Assembly: GCF_024626525.1 (NCBI RefSeq)
Contig: NZ_JANJGU010000022.1
Span: 1-54,575, forward strand
Length of the DNA stretch: 54,575 nt
Direction: 5' to 3'
Source of the DNA: Lederbergia panacisoli
GTDB taxonomy: Bacteria > Bacillota > Bacilli > Bacillales > Bacillaceae_C
In this document: in pieces, positions 26,447 to 37,500 of the stretch
Layout of the letters: each line of letters starts with the position of its first letter
Position numbering within the stretch: position 1 is the stretch's first letter
The notes under the pieces: generated by a model
What the model saw: the letters and a program-made list of their open reading frames with translations, nothing else
Database searches by the model: none
Told to the model about the DNA's origin: nothing
Position numbers and translations under genes: made by a program

Positions 26447-27460
26447 ATGTTAAAGTTTGATGAAACTGTTTTTTTACAACATGTAGAAAAAGAGGGTTTA
26501 TCCTTTAGAGGTCAAATAGAAGGATTTGTAGATGATATTTGCGAAAAAGGATATAAAAATATTTTTCTTATCGGCGTTGGTGGAACCGTTGCCATGATGT
26601 ATCCGTATGAATACATATTGAACTCAAATTCTACCATAAATGTATACGCTATCAATGCAGCGGAATTCATGGTTATGAATCATAGACAATTCGGGAAGGA
26701 TTCCGTGTGTATTTTTACGTCTGAATCGGGTACTACGAAAGAAACAGTGGCAGCGGTGAAGTATTGTAAAGAGAGAGGCGCTACTACATTTGCATTGGTT
26801 GCATTCCCGAATACGCCTTTAACAAAGATCGTTGATTACTGTGTCACAACTGGTTCGGAAAAGCATTCATTCGATACTTTCTTTTTGCTTTTATATATGG
26901 TAATCTTCCGGTTTATACATAACAACGACGAGTTTCCTCAATATGAGCAATTCACACAGGAAGTCACCCTGCTTCCACGTGCCATTGTTCAGGCTGTACA
27001 ATCATTTGAAGAAAAAGCGGCGGAATTTGCTGTTAAACATAAGGAAACAGATTATCATATGTTGGTCGGCTCTGGTATCTTGTGGGGGAACACCTATTCA
27101 TATGCGATGTGTATTTTAGAGGAAATGCAATGGATTCGTACGAAGTCGATTCATGCCGCTGAATTTTTTCATGGAACTCTCGAACTCGTTGAAGAAGATA
27201 CAAGTGTTATTTTATTCAAAGGGGAAGATGAAACAAGAATGCTTATGGATCGTGTAGAAAAATTCGCTAAAAAAATAACAAAGGAGCTTACAGTTATTGA
27301 TACTAAAGATTTTGAAATGGAAGGCATCAGTGAAGAATTTAGAAAATATTTCGCTGTCAGTGTCAATTGGGCTGTTATTAATCGGTTCAACTCATATCTT
27401 GAACGGGAAAGAAATCATCCCTTAACCCTTAGAAGATATTACAGAAAAATGGACTATTAA
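26447..27460 (+). CDS. frlB: Fructosamine-6-phosphate deglycase (SIS domain)
   Basis: The 337-residue enzyme cleaves phosphorylated Amadori products (for example fructoselysine 6-phosphate) to glucose 6-phosphate and the free amino acid. It has two SIS domains; the SESGTTKETVAAVKYC segment is the sugar-phosphate-binding loop, and HAAEFFHGTLELVEE is the conserved catalytic region of FrlB-like proteins. AGGAGG lies upstream. It is the first gene of a three-gene set with the kinase and GntR regulator, and lacks the FrlONM transporter genes known in B. subtilis. Confidence 0.85.
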   Translation: MLKFDETVFLQHVEKEGLSFRGQIEGFVDDICEKGYKNIFLIGVGGTVAMMYPYEYILNSNSTINVYAINAAEFMVMNHRQFGKDSVCIFTSESGTTKETVAAVKYCKERGATTFALVAFPNTPLTKIVDYCVTTGSEKHSFDTFFLLLYMVIFRFIHNNDEFPQYEQFTQEVTLLPRAIVQAVQSFEEKAAEFAVKHKETDYHMLVGSGILWGNTYSYAMCILEEMQWIRTKSIHAAEFFHGTLELVEEDTSVILFKGEDETRMLMDRVEKFAKKITKELTVIDTKDFEMEGISEEFRKYFAVSVNWAVINRFNSYLERERNHPLTLRRYYRKMDY

Positions 27461-27505
27461 AATGTGGAGGGCGTTTAGTACCCTCTTCCACAAGGCGGGA
27501 AAAAG

Positions 27506-28288
27506 ATGAGAATCATTACGGTCGGCGATAATTGTATGGATGTCTATCAGCCAAGCGGCAAGGCGTATCCTGGAGGAAATCCTGTAAATGTTGCTGTATT
27601 TTTAAAACGGTTAGGAGCTGGTTCAGCTTATATTGGCTGGGTGGGCAGTGATGCATATGGAGAAGTAATGAAAAACAGCATTTCGGAAAAGGGTGTCGAC
27701 ATATCCCATCTTACAAAAAAGGAAGGAAAAACGGCTATTTCTTATGTGGAATTAGTGAACAATGAACGTTGTTTTGGCGATTATGAAGAGGGTGTTATGG
27801 CTGACTTCTTTTTAACAAAAGAAGAACTGGAGTTTATTCAAACATATCAACTTATACATGCTGGCATTTACGGACATGTAGAAGGATATTTTCCGCTTTT
27901 TAAAGAAAGAGGAGTGTCTACCTCCTTTGATTTCTCTGATAAATTAGACCATCATCTTGTTAAATCATTACCGAAGTTTGTTGATTACTCTTTCTTCTCT
28001 TATACGAAAGATGACTCCTTTATCCGCGAATATTTAAAGGAAATAAAAAATCTTGGATCTAGTATTGCTGTTGCCACTTTAGGTGAAAATGGTTCACTAG
28101 CCTATGATGGCGAAAACTTTTACACATGTCGTGCGGTTGATTCTGATGTTGTTGATACAATGGGGGCGGGGGATTCCTTTATAGCTGGTTTTATTTCCGG
28201 GCGATTAAAAGGGCTGTCCGCTATGGATTGTTTAGAGTTGGGTTCGGAAATGGCAGCAGAAACAATACGATATTTCGGTGCATGGTGA
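27506..28288 (+). CDS. frlD: Fructosamine 6-kinase (PfkB family)
   Basis: The 260-residue sugar kinase phosphorylates fructosamines at C6 to feed the deglycase. Family marks are GGNPVNVAVFLKRLG near residue 23, and the catalytic DTMGAGDSFIAGF motif near residue 215. It is short for a PfkB protein, as is FrlD. It starts 45 bp after frlB with AAGGCGGG upstream. Confidence 0.88.
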   Translation: MRIITVGDNCMDVYQPSGKAYPGGNPVNVAVFLKRLGAGSAYIGWVGSDAYGEVMKNSISEKGVDISHLTKKEGKTAISYVELVNNERCFGDYEEGVMADFFLTKEELEFIQTYQLIHAGIYGHVEGYFPLFKERGVSTSFDFSDKLDHHLVKSLPKFVDYSFFSYTKDDSFIREYLKEIKNLGSSIAVATLGENGSLAYDGENFYTCRAVDSDVVDTMGAGDSFIAGFISGRLKGLSAMDCLELGSEMAAETIRYFGAW

Positions 28289-28346
28289 CCAGTGTTTCAA
28301 GGCAAGGTATAATGGATTAATAATAGAATGATAAGGAAGATTTAGT

Positions 28347-29075
28347 ATGAATTTAAATCCTGCGACTCCTCAACCATTGTATATGCAAATAAGGCAAATG
28401 TTGATGAATAATATTCAGAGCGGAACATACAAACCAGATGAACAGATTCCAACTGAGGCTGAACTGTGTGAAATTTATAATGTTAGCCGAATCACGATTC
28501 GAAAAGCCATTGAGGAATTGGTAATGGAAGGAGTATTAACTCGAATTCCTAGAAGAGGCACCTTTGTTACAACTAAAAAATTTCAGAATGAATTATTATC
28601 GGTTAGTGGATTTTCCGAATTTAGTCATCAGCTGGGGATGATACCTAATTCACGAATATTAAAAAGTGAAGTGATTCCTGCATCAGAAGACATTGCCGGA
28701 CATCTGGCCATTGAGGTGGGAAGTCCTATTTTGGAACTGGAGAGGCTTATGTATGTAAATGACCGTCCTCTCTTTTATGATATCGCTCATTATTCACTCA
28801 TTCGTTTTCCTAATTTAGAGAAAAAAATAACAGGGAATGAATCGACTTATAAAATTCTTTCGGAAGATTATCAAACGGATATTGTTAGCAATGATAAAAT
28901 TATTGACGTAATTGGTGCAACGAAAGAATATGCTCATTTATTTGGATGCGATATTTGCGCAAATCTATTTAGAATAATAAAAATTGCTTATGATGCAAAT
29001 GACGAACCAGTTCACCTTTCCACTTATATGTGTGAAACGAGCAAAGTAAATTTGACCGTTCATCGGGCGAAGTAG
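28347..29075 (+). CDS. frlR: GntR/HutC-family regulator of the frl genes
   Basis: The 242-residue protein has the GntR winged helix (YNVSRITIRKAIEELVMEGVLTRIPRRGTFV) and a C-terminal UTRA ligand domain (GSPILELERLMYVNDRPLFYD). Its place directly after frlB and frlD matches the B. subtilis regulator FrlR, which answers to phosphorylated substrate. It is the best candidate to bind the shared CTTGTA...TACAAG repeats before the MATE gene and frlB. Confidence 0.82.
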   Translation: MNLNPATPQPLYMQIRQMLMNNIQSGTYKPDEQIPTEAELCEIYNVSRITIRKAIEELVMEGVLTRIPRRGTFVTTKKFQNELLSVSGFSEFSHQLGMIPNSRILKSEVIPASEDIAGHLAIEVGSPILELERLMYVNDRPLFYDIAHYSLIRFPNLEKKITGNESTYKILSEDYQTDIVSNDKIIDVIGATKEYAHLFGCDICANLFRIIKIAYDANDEPVHLSTYMCETSKVNLTVHRAK

Positions 29076-29176
29076 GAAATACGAGCAGCGTTTATATCCA
29101 ATTTTTTTAAAAAAGTGAAGGTTTTTGCAGCTTTTTATTGAATTATTGAAGTAGAAAATAAAAAGGGGGAAAGAGA

Positions 29177-30055
29177 ATGGAAACATTGAAAAACCCATCT
29201 AGCTTTCAAATGAGGGAAAATACAAAGAGTTTCTTACAGATTATTAATATAGAAACTGGTGAGAGAAAAAGTTTGGCTGCATTTGATTATGTAATTGAGG
29301 CACCTAATTGGACTCGAGATGACAAGCTTATATACAACAGTGGAGGTCTTTTGCATTCTTTCGACATCCATACTCTTGAAAATAGTGTTATAGATTCAGG
29401 GTTTGCTAATTTTTGCAATAACGATCATGTTTTATCTCCGGATGAATCTGAAATTGCAGTAAGTCATCATACGTTGGAAGACCGCCAATCTAGAATTTAT
29501 ATTTTACCACTTGAGGGCGGCAACCCGGTGCTAATTACGCCGATGGCACCTTCGTATTTACACGGTTGGTCACCAGATGGAAAAACATTGGCGTATTGTG
29601 CTGAACGGAATGGACAATATGATATTTACACCATTCCAGCAGCTGGGGGAGAAGAAAAGCAGTTAACGAATTTCCCAGGGCTAGATGATGGTCCGGAATA
29701 TTCACCGGACGGCCAACATATTTGGTTTAACTCGACTCGCTCGGGACTTATGCAAGTATGGCGCATGAATGCAGACGGCAGTGAACAAACGCAGATGACA
29801 TTTGAAGAAAGCAATAACTGGTTTCCACATGTATCTCCAGATGGCAAAAGTATAGCTTATATTTCTTACCGAAAAGGAGATGTCGAACCAGGTGATCATC
29901 CACCGAATAAAGAAGTGGAATTACGTTTAATGGCAAGTTCGGGTGGGGAATCACGTTTGCTAGTAAAACTATTTGGGGGACAGGGAACGATTAATGTGAA
30001 TTCTTGGTCACCTGATAGTAAGCATCTTGCTTTTGTAAGTTATGAACTTACGTGA
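29177..30055 (+). CDS. TolB-like beta-propeller protein
   Basis: The product of 292 residues carries repeated WD40-like (PD40) blades: [47 protein letters not shown] and [12 protein letters not shown]. There is no signal peptide, so unlike periplasmic TolB this one is cytoplasmic; such proteins in Bacilli are of unknown role and may bind oligosaccharides or proteins. AAAGGGGGAAAG lies upstream. It follows the GntR gene by 101 bp and may be transcribed from its own promoter. Confidence 0.82.
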   Translation: METLKNPSSFQMRENTKSFLQIINIETGERKSLAAFDYVIEAPNWTRDDKLIYNSGGLLHSFDIHTLENSVIDSGFANFCNNDHVLSPDESEIAVSHHTLEDRQSRIYILPLEGGNPVLITPMAPSYLHGWSPDGKTLAYCAERNGQYDIYTIPAAGGEEKQLTNFPGLDDGPEYSPDGQHIWFNSTRSGLMQVWRMNADGSEQTQMTFEESNNWFPHVSPDGKSIAYISYRKGDVEPGDHPPNKEVELRLMASSGGESRLLVKLFGGQGTINVNSWSPDSKHLAFVSYELT

Positions 30056-30111
30056 TTAAGAAAAGAAACTTTTATAAATAAAATTGGAAATTCGGCTGGC
30101 TAAAATACTAA

Positions 30112-30125
30112 TTAAAGCGCTTTAA
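30112..30125. promoter_or_regulatory. cre-like palindrome
   Basis: TTAAAGC and GCTTTAA form a perfect palindrome with the AAGCGCTT core of CcpA sites, 82 bp before the isomerase gene. It lacks the outer TG/CA of strong cre sites. Confidence 0.45.
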
Positions 30126-30207
30126 GTGTTACTATATTAATAGATGCATGCTTACCTGTCGAAGGCGGGTCATCCATGTAAAAATACATAATGGGGAGGA
30201 AATGGGT

Positions 30208-31095
30208 ATGAAAATTGGTGTATCAAGCTGGAGTTTGAACAAAGAATTTATCGAAAAAGGCATGACGATGGTAGACTTCATTCGTGTCGTTAAAGAGGAA
30301 TTCGGAGCAGACGCGGTTGAGATGGTTCATTGGATGGTAGGTAAGGTTAGTCCAGAAGGTACAGAGAAAATGAAGTTTGCCCTTGAGCAGTTCAGTAACC
30401 CTGACCCTGAAAAAATTCAGCAAGCGATCGGCGGCTTTATGGAAGTCATGGATGAAATGAGCCTCAACAAGCCAGAAAATCTTGAAGATGTGAAGCAAGC
30501 ACTTGAGAAATACGGCGTGAAGGTGCTCAATATGCCAATCGACTACGGTAATATCTCAGGGTTGGATGAAGAAAAACGCAAATCAGATCTTGAAGTTATT
30601 AAATCATGGATCGATATAGCGGCTTACTTAGGAAGTACGGGAGCTAGGGTCAATACTGGACAGCAGCCAGAAGGTGTTTTCGATCTTAGCATAACAGCAG
30701 ATTCTTATAGAGAACTTGCTGAATATGCAGAAACGAAAGGTGTTGCATTAGTTCTAGAAAACCACGGCGGTATGTCGGCAGACCCGAAAAATATTATAAA
30801 GCTTTTTGAAATGGTTGATCATCCGAATTTCAGAGTTTGCCCTGATTTCGGAAACTTTGAACAAGGTATTCGCTACGAAGCGGTTGATATGATTTTTAAT
30901 GATCCAATCTTAGTGCATGCTAAAACATATGAGTTCAACGAAGACGGAAGCCATGTTCAATTTGACTTTGGAAAGTGCATGGAAATTGCAAAGAAACATA
31001 ATTATGACGGCTACTACTCAGTAGAATTTGAAGGTCCCGGAAATCAGCGAGAAGGTGTCCAGAAGACCATTGATTTGTTGAAAAAATATAGTTAA
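30208..31095 (+). CDS. Sugar phosphate isomerase/epimerase family TIM barrel protein
   Basis: The 295-residue protein begins MKIGVSSWSLNKEF, and has the xylose isomerase-like/AP endonuclease 2 barrel, with likely metal ligands Glu in VALVLENHGG, Asp in RVCPDFGNFE, His in PILVHAKTYEF and Glu in GYYSVEFEGPG. The start was chosen because GGGGAGG lies nine bases before this ATG, and earlier ATGs are too close. The substrate is unknown; a role in sugar or inositol metabolism is usual for the family. A cre-like site upstream suggests catabolite control. Confidence 0.85.
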   Translation: MKIGVSSWSLNKEFIEKGMTMVDFIRVVKEEFGADAVEMVHWMVGKVSPEGTEKMKFALEQFSNPDPEKIQQAIGGFMEVMDEMSLNKPENLEDVKQALEKYGVKVLNMPIDYGNISGLDEEKRKSDLEVIKSWIDIAAYLGSTGARVNTGQQPEGVFDLSITADSYRELAEYAETKGVALVLENHGGMSADPKNIIKLFEMVDHPNFRVCPDFGNFEQGIRYEAVDMIFNDPILVHAKTYEFNEDGSHVQFDFGKCMEIAKKHNYDGYYSVEFEGPGNQREGVQKTIDLLKKYS

Positions 31096-31101
31096 TTTCT
31101 T

Positions 31102-31136
31102 AAAAAGTCGTCCTTTACCGGGCGACTTTTTATTTT
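31102..31136 (+). terminator. Terminator after the isomerase-like gene
   Basis: Stem AAAAAGTCG (31102-31110) with CGACTTTTT (31123-31131), T-rich downstream. Confidence 0.8.
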
Positions 31137-31254
31137 ATCCAGAAGTGTCATGTAAATAATATAAATGGTGAATTATGCCGCGTATTCATCATTCTGAAGG
31201 GTATAATATAATTATGATGTAAACTAAAAACTTGGATTAAAAAAAGGAGAGTCT

Positions 31255-32706
31255 ATGGTTAAAAAAGAATCGGGATGGAACTTAGACAATAGCTATGCAA
31301 AACTGCCGAATTCATTTTATACAAACACCAACCCGACTCCTGTACGCTCACCAAAGTTAATCATCCTTAATTACCCGTTAGCGACCTCTCTCGGTTTCAA
31401 CATAGAGGAGCTGCAAAGCGATGATGGCGTTGCAATGCTAGCAGGAAATAAAATTCCAGAAGGTGCTGCACCTATTGCACAAGCGTATGCGGGGCATCAA
31501 TTTGGAAACTTTACGATGCTGGGGGATGGCCGGGCTGTTTTACTTGGAGAGCAAATTACGCCTGAAGGCAAGATGTTTGATATTCAGCTGAAAGGGTCTG
31601 GTAGAACCCGCTATTCTCGTGGTGGCGATGGGCGCGCGGCGCTTGGGCCGATGCTGCGTGAGTACATTATTAGTGAAGCGATGCACGCCCTTCGAATTCC
31701 TACGACCCAGAGCCTAGCGGTGGTGACAACTGGAGAGGCGGTTATTCGGGAAACGGAGCTTCCAGGTGCTATTCTCACCCGTGTGGCTGCTAGCCATCTT
31801 CGGGTCGGGACCTTTGAATACGTCGCGCAGTGGGGAACGGTGGAAGATCTAAGAATATTAGCTGACTATGCGATAGAGCGCCATTATCCAAGTATTGAAG
31901 CGGATGAAAGCCGCTATCTTGCATTACTTGACGCTGTAATCAAGCGCCAGGCTGAACTTATTGCAAAGTGGATGCTTGTTGGCTTTATTCACGGTGTGAT
32001 GAATACCGATAATATGACGATAAGCGGAGAGACAATTGATTATGGACCATGTGCTTTCATGGATACGTATGACCCGGCAACTGTCTTTAGTTCCATTGAC
32101 ATTCAAGGGCGCTACTCCTATGGAAACCAGCCTTATATTGGAGCATGGAATCTCTCGCGATTTGCCGAAACGCTACTGCCGCTATTGGATGAAAATCAAG
32201 AGATGGCGATTGAAAAGGCTCAGGAAAAGATTTCAAACTTTAGTACCCTTTATCATTCACATTGGCTTTCTGGTATGAGATCAAAACTTGGGATTTTTAA
32301 TGAGGATAAAGAGGATGAATCATTAATAAATGATCTCCTCGATATAATGAAGAAGCAACATGCTGACTATACGAATACTTTTCGCGCATTGACATTTGAT
32401 TCACAGGATGGATGTGTATCCCAAGAATTTACTCAATGGAAAGAGAAATGGCAGGCGAGACTCGAAAGACAACCAGAAACAAGCGATTTAGCAAAAAAGT
32501 TAATGAAGAACAATAATCCCTCAGTAATTCCACGGAACCATCGGGTAGAAGAAGCTTTGGAAGCGGCCGTAGAGCGCAGTGACTTTAGCGTGATGGAGCG
32601 GCTTCTAGCTATACTTTCAAATCCGTATGAGCATTCGGCTGAACAAGCAGAATATAGCGTAGTGCCCGCTTCGACGACTCCTTATCGAACGTATTGTGGA
32701 ACATAA
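31255..32706 (+). CDS. selO: SelO protein adenylyltransferase (YdiU family)
   Basis: A pseudokinase-fold enzyme that transfers AMP from ATP to protein hydroxyl groups and is linked to redox stress. The 483-residue product shows the inverted nucleotide site [21 protein letters not shown], metal-binding NTDN in [10 protein letters not shown], and DYGP in place of the kinase DFG. A cysteine is third from the end (YCGT), the position held by selenocysteine in animal SelO and Cys in most bacteria. The start has AAAGGAG. It stands alone between terminators. Confidence 0.9.
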   Translation: MVKKESGWNLDNSYAKLPNSFYTNTNPTPVRSPKLIILNYPLATSLGFNIEELQSDDGVAMLAGNKIPEGAAPIAQAYAGHQFGNFTMLGDGRAVLLGEQITPEGKMFDIQLKGSGRTRYSRGGDGRAALGPMLREYIISEAMHALRIPTTQSLAVVTTGEAVIRETELPGAILTRVAASHLRVGTFEYVAQWGTVEDLRILADYAIERHYPSIEADESRYLALLDAVIKRQAELIAKWMLVGFIHGVMNTDNMTISGETIDYGPCAFMDTYDPATVFSSIDIQGRYSYGNQPYIGAWNLSRFAETLLPLLDENQEMAIEKAQEKISNFSTLYHSHWLSGMRSKLGIFNEDKEDESLINDLLDIMKKQHADYTNTFRALTFDSQDGCVSQEFTQWKEKWQARLERQPETSDLAKKLMKNNNPSVIPRNHRVEEALEAAVERSDFSVMERLLAILSNPYEHSAEQAEYSVVPASTTPYRTYCGT

Positions 32707-32721
32707 TGTGCAAAATTGTTA

Positions 32722-32758
32722 AATGCTGCCTATTTTCTTTTTGGCAGCATTATTTTGT
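32722..32758 (+). terminator. Terminator after selO
   Basis: Stem AATGCTGCC (32722-32730) with GGCAGCATT (32743-32751) then ATTTTG. Confidence 0.75.
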
Positions 32759-32829
32759 AATTAGGATTTGTGAAGAATCTAGATTAAATGATGATATTTG
32801 ATTTGGAATTGATGAAATTGAATCGGAAT

Positions 32830-32857
32830 TTAAAAAAAGTCGCGGGCTCGCGACTTT
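32830..32857 (-). terminator. Terminator overlapping the pgeF stop codon
   Basis: Perfect nine-base arms AAAGTCGCG (32836-32844) and CGCGACTTT (32849-32857); seven U follow on the minus strand. Confidence 0.8.
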
Positions 32858-33620
32858 ATCTGCTTTTTTTCATAATAAAACATAGATGTCTACCAGCATG
32901 TTTATCCTGACGGTATGAGAAGCCATCTTCACTTATATACGTACACGTTCGATCAATCGTGATTTGCGCTTCCGGAATTCCCGCGAGCATGCATTGCTTT
33001 TTCACCGTCAACTGATTATCAATGTGATATTTATTAGTCCGTTCATTGTAATACATAAACGCATCGGCATAACCAAGGTCTTTGAATTTCACATATACAT
33101 CTTCATCGACCTCAAACTTTTCCTGACTTAGTGCAGGGCAGATTTGTACATGAAAACCACTGGGATCACAATCTTCCGCCTGTATTAAATGCTTAAAAAC
33201 CTTTAACGTAATTTCTTTTACTGTGCCTTGCCATCCGGAATGCACGACACCGACAGCACCAGTACCTTCATGATAAAAAATCACCGGGACGCAATCGGCA
33301 TTAAAGCTGCATAGTAATAAATTTGGCTCGAATGTGTACAATGCGTCCGTGTCGGGAATAGCAGTTTCTAAACGGTCAGAGCCTCTTCCTTTATCACCAA
33401 TCATCACCCGATGAAAGTTGGCGCTATGGGTTTGCTTTGCACACACAAAGTTTTCTAAATCACAATTCAAAAATGCGGCCAATTTTTTGCGATTTTCCAA
33501 TACATTTTCAAGGTTTTCACAGGCATGAAGGGCCATGTTATTGCTTTCAAATTCCACCGGATCCCTTAATGTAATACCCGCTATCATCATTCCGTTATTT
33601 TTATAAAGCTTTGTTTTCAT
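32856..33620 (-). CDS. pgeF: Peptidoglycan editing factor / multicopper-like laccase domain protein
   Basis: The product of 254 residues belongs to the DUF152 (YlmD/YfiH) family, shown to prevent misincorporation of L-Ser in peptidoglycan precursors and to have purine nucleoside activity in relatives. Metal-site marks are CAKQTHSANFHRV (His), NADCVPVIFY (Cys), and GVVHSGWQGTVKEI (His). The start has only a weak ribosome site (GGTGAT). It lies 12 bp after a TetR gene on the same strand, an unusual pairing that may reflect read-through. Confidence 0.82.
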   Translation of the reverse strand: MKTKLYKNNGMMIAGITLRDPVEFESNNMALHACENLENVLENRKKLAAFLNCDLENFVCAKQTHSANFHRVMIGDKGRGSDRLETAIPDTDALYTFEPNLLLCSFNADCVPVIFYHEGTGAVGVVHSGWQGTVKEITLKVFKHLIQAEDCDPSGFHVQICPALSQEKFEVDEDVYVKFKDLGYADAFMYYNERTNKYHIDNQLTVKKQCMLAGIPEAQITIDRTCTYISEDGFSYRQDKHAGRHLCFIMKKSR

Positions 33621-33632
33621 ATGATCACCACT

Positions 33633-34469
33633 TTAAGTAATCGATTTGTAAAAATCTCTAAGTAAAAAAGCAACCCATTTGCAATGTGGGTGATTACGAA
33701 TATTTTCGATTAACCCCTTTACAATAGCCAGACTTGGACTTGGGTTTAAAAGCTGTTCTTTAAGTAATATTAATGAGTCCTTTTCAATGGATTCTTCCAT
33801 TTCTTCGATTTTTTGATCAATCATTTCGGTAATTTGTTCCTTCGTAACAACCCCATCCAGACCAATATCAAGCAATGTTTTATGCTCATCAGTAATAAAT
33901 GAGATGGTCATATACTTAGCTAAAATATTTGTTTTTTCCACAAGAGACTCGGCAAGCAGGTGAAAATCGACAGGTATATTTTTAAATAAAAATAGCTCTC
34001 CGTACATTTTCATAAACCCTTTAATGCAATAAATCAAATCGTATTTTGAATATTTGACTTCTTCCCCATACAAGCGTTCAATCATGGTTAATATAACTTT
34101 TTCGTTTAATTTATCATAGTAGCGCATTTTTAAAATGAATTCTTCATTGAATGTTCGCGTTTGTTCTTTCATAAAAGTCATTGCGAAATCCAAATGTTTA
34201 TAAAAATAACTATAGGTAGCATAGTAAAAGTCATACAACAAGCTATCATTTTTTGAAGTTTTGACTATATGGTCAATATCTGAAGTGATTTGCATCATAA
34301 AATGATCCATTAATGTTAAAATCAATTCGTCTTTTGACCTAAAAGATAGATAAAAAGCTCCTTTAGATATGCCGCAATAATCTGTTATTTGTTGAACTGA
34401 TGTCGATTCAAATCCTTGTTTGGCAAACAGTTCCAATGCTTTTTCCATAATTAATTGTTTTTTAATCAT
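33633..34469 (-). CDS. TetR-family regulator of the adjacent RND pump
   Basis: This 278-residue regulator is long for TetR. Its HTH (FESTSVQQITDYCGISKGAFYLSFRSKDELI) is at residues 20-50 and the large C-terminal domain should bind the inducer. AGGAG lies upstream. It is divergent from the RND pump gene, and a perfect palindrome inside the pump promoter is its likely operator. The same arrangement (YerO next to SwrC/YerP) is known in B. subtilis. Confidence 0.85.
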   Translation of the reverse strand: MIKKQLIMEKALELFAKQGFESTSVQQITDYCGISKGAFYLSFRSKDELILTLMDHFMMQITSDIDHIVKTSKNDSLLYDFYYATYSYFYKHLDFAMTFMKEQTRTFNEEFILKMRYYDKLNEKVILTMIERLYGEEVKYSKYDLIYCIKGFMKMYGELFLFKNIPVDFHLLAESLVEKTNILAKYMTISFITDEHKTLLDIGLDGVVTKEQITEMIDQKIEEMEESIEKDSLILLKEQLLNPSPSLAIVKGLIENIRNHPHCKWVAFLLRDFYKSIT

Positions 34470-34499
34470 GTTTATTTTTTTCGCTCCTATATTCCATTG

Positions 34500-34528
34500 T
34501 TGACAAGTGACTGATTAGTCATTACTAT
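34500..34528 (+). promoter_or_regulatory. RND pump promoter with embedded TetR operator
   Basis: TTGACA (34500-34505), 17-base spacer, TACTAT (34523-34528). The spacer holds the inverted repeat TGACT-N4-AGTCA (34508-34521), positioned to block polymerase. Confidence 0.72.
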
Positions 34529-34599
34529 AAGTAAATAGGCGTAAAAAGTCAATAGTGCATGATGTAGCATTCATTAAAAAATGGGGGTAGAGGACAGCA

Positions 34600-37500
34600 G
34601 TGAAAGGTTTAGTCAATTTTGTACTTAAAAACAAATTAGCCGTTTGGTTATTAACGATCATTATTACTGTATCTGGAATTTACGCAGGAACACGTATGAA
34701 AACGGAGACGATCCCAGATATAACGATTCCATATTTAATGGTAACGGGAGTATATCCTGGAGCAACTCCTGAACAAGTTATGGAAGATGTTTCTATGCCT
34801 TTAGAGAAAGCGGCGGAAAACTTAGAAGATGTCAAAGCCGTCTATTCTAATTCTTATTCTAACATGGCAAGTATCCAAGTGGAATATGAATATGGCATCG
34901 ATATGGATGAGGCGAAGCGAGCATTACAATCTGCATTAGATGCAGTAAAATTGCCAGAAGACGCGCAGAAGCCTAGCATTACAGCGATTAGTATGAATAT
35001 GATGCCGGTCGTTGCACTAAGTGTAAGTAGTGATAAAGAAGATATCGTTGAATTAACTTCTACAGTAGAAGATATTTTACTGCCCAAAATTCAAAAAATC
35101 GAAGGCGTTGCATCAGCAACAGTCACAGGGCAACACATTGAAGAAGTAGAGCTTATTTATATTAAAGAAGAAATGGAAAAACTCGGTCTAACAGAAGATT
35201 CAGTGAAGCAAATGATTCAAGCGAGTGACCTATCTGTTTCTTTGGGCCTTTATGAGTTTGAAGAAGGCGAACAAGCAGTTGCAATCGATGGGAAATTCAT
35301 GACCGCTGATGAATTAAAGAACATGCTTATACCTGTTACGCCTTCAGAAACAAATCCATCTCCATTTGTAAAGCTTAGCGAAATTGCAAAAGTTGAGGAA
35401 GTCGGTAAAGTAGAATCGGTTTCTCGTACAAATGGTAAAGAAGCGATTGCCATTCAAATTGTAAAAGGTCAACAAGCAAACACGGTAGATGTCGTAAACA
35501 GTGTGAAAAAGTTAATTAAAGATGAAAAGGCAAAAATTGATGGCCTGATCATTGATGTATCACTTGACCAAGGCAAGCCAATCGAAGACTCCATTAAAAC
35601 GATGGTTGAAAAAGCGTTATTTGGTGGATTAATTGCCGTGTTAATTATCCTCCTATTCTTGCGTGATTTTAAATCGACTGTGATATCAATCGTGTCCATC
35701 CCAGTTTCTATTTTTATGGCTTTAATGATTCTGAACTGGATGGATATAACACTCAATATGATGACACTAGGAGCGGTAACGGTAGCCATTGGCCGTGTTA
35801 TCGATGACTCGATTGTCGTCGTGGAAAATATATATCGAAGGCTGCATTTGAAAGAAGAGAAATTAACGGGGCGAGCACTCATCCGTGAGGCAACACTTGA
35901 AATGTTCAAGCCGATTGCATCCTCTACGATCGTAACAGTTGCCGTTTTTGCACCACTCATTTTTGTAGGTGGAATGGTCGGCGAGTTATTCATGCCATTC
36001 GCATTGACGATGACGTTTGCGCTAGGAGCTTCGCTATTAGTAGCGATCACTATCGTTCCTGCATTATCTCATTTCTTATTTAAGAAAAAATTATATGGTA
36101 AGAAGACTAATAAGAGTCATAAAGAAGCAGGAAAATTAGCGAATTCATACAAAGGTATCCTTAATTGGACGTTAAACCATAAAGCTATTACCTCTATTAT
36201 TTCAATTTTGTTATTAGTTGGCAGCTTATGTTTAACACCGCTTATTGGATTTAGCTTTATGGGCAGTGAAGAAGAAAAAGTTATGTACTTAACTTACACA
36301 CCAGGAACAGGCGAGTTAAAAGATGAAACATTAGAAAACGTGAAAGCTGTAGAGCAGGAAATGTTAGAACGTGATGATATTGATATCGTTCAATTATCTA
36401 TCACAAATAGCGGCGATCCAATGGCTGCGATGATGGGTGGAGGCGGAAATGGTGCATTAATGTACTTAATCTTTGACCCTGATATGAAGAATTTCTCTGA
36501 AGTTCGCAAAGAAGTTGAGGACTATGTATTCAATATGGATCAATCAGGCGAATGGAAAAGCCAAGACTTTACGTCTATGGGAATGTCGTCAAGTGAAGTC
36601 AGCTATACTTTTTACAGCGAAGACTTGGATAAACTAAATGAAGCAGTAAAAATGGTAGAAGCTGAGATGAAGGAAAGCGACGGTTTAGAAGACGTTAAGT
36701 CTAGTACAGAGGATCCGTATGTAGAATATACATTTAAAGTAGAGCAAGATGAGTTGCTGCAATATGGCTTAACAACAGGTCAAATTGTGATGATGTTAAG
36801 TCCGAATAAAGCACAAGATGTTTTAACGACGGTTAAAAAAGACGGCGACATATTAAATGTAATTGTTCAGCAGGAGCAAAAGGAACAACCAAAATCAATT
36901 GACGATATTTTAAAAACAGAAGTACCGACAGCGCTAGGCACAACAATGCCACTTTCCGATCTTGTTAAAGTAGAGAAGGGTACTACCTTGAACACTCTTG
37001 CACGCAGCAAAGGTGAATACTATGCAACGGTTTCAGGAAAGGTCATCGGCAGTGATGTTTCAAAAGCATCTTCTGAAATGGATAAAGCAATTGATAAACT
37101 GGATTTACCTAAAGGTGTTACGGTTGATGTAGCAGGTGTGGCGGCAGATATGGCTGAGACATTTACACAGCTTGGTGTAGCGATGCTAGCGGCAATCGCG
37201 ATCGTATACTTCATCCTTGTTGTTACATTCGGTGAAGGAACAGCTCCATTTGCGATTTTGTTCTCATTGCCATTTGCGGTCATTGGCTCGTTTGTCGGGC
37301 TATGGATTGCCGGCGAAACGATATCCGTATCGGTTATGATGGGACTCCTCATGTTAATTGGGATTATTGTAACGAATGCAATCGTACTCGTGGACCGGAT
37401 TGTTCGAATGGAACGCGGAGGCATGAATATGCGCGAAGCCATATTAGAAGCGGGCTCTACCCGTCTACGTCCAATCCTTATGACAGCCATCGCAACAATT

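Noticed and set aside
35469-36050. 193-codon frame opposite the RND gene
   Set aside because: It is an antisense shadow of the pump gene, with no ribosome site and unnatural Ser/Thr/Ile-rich composition.
37020-37490. 156-codon frame opposite the end of the RND gene
   Set aside because: Antisense shadow of the last membrane helices; no start signal.
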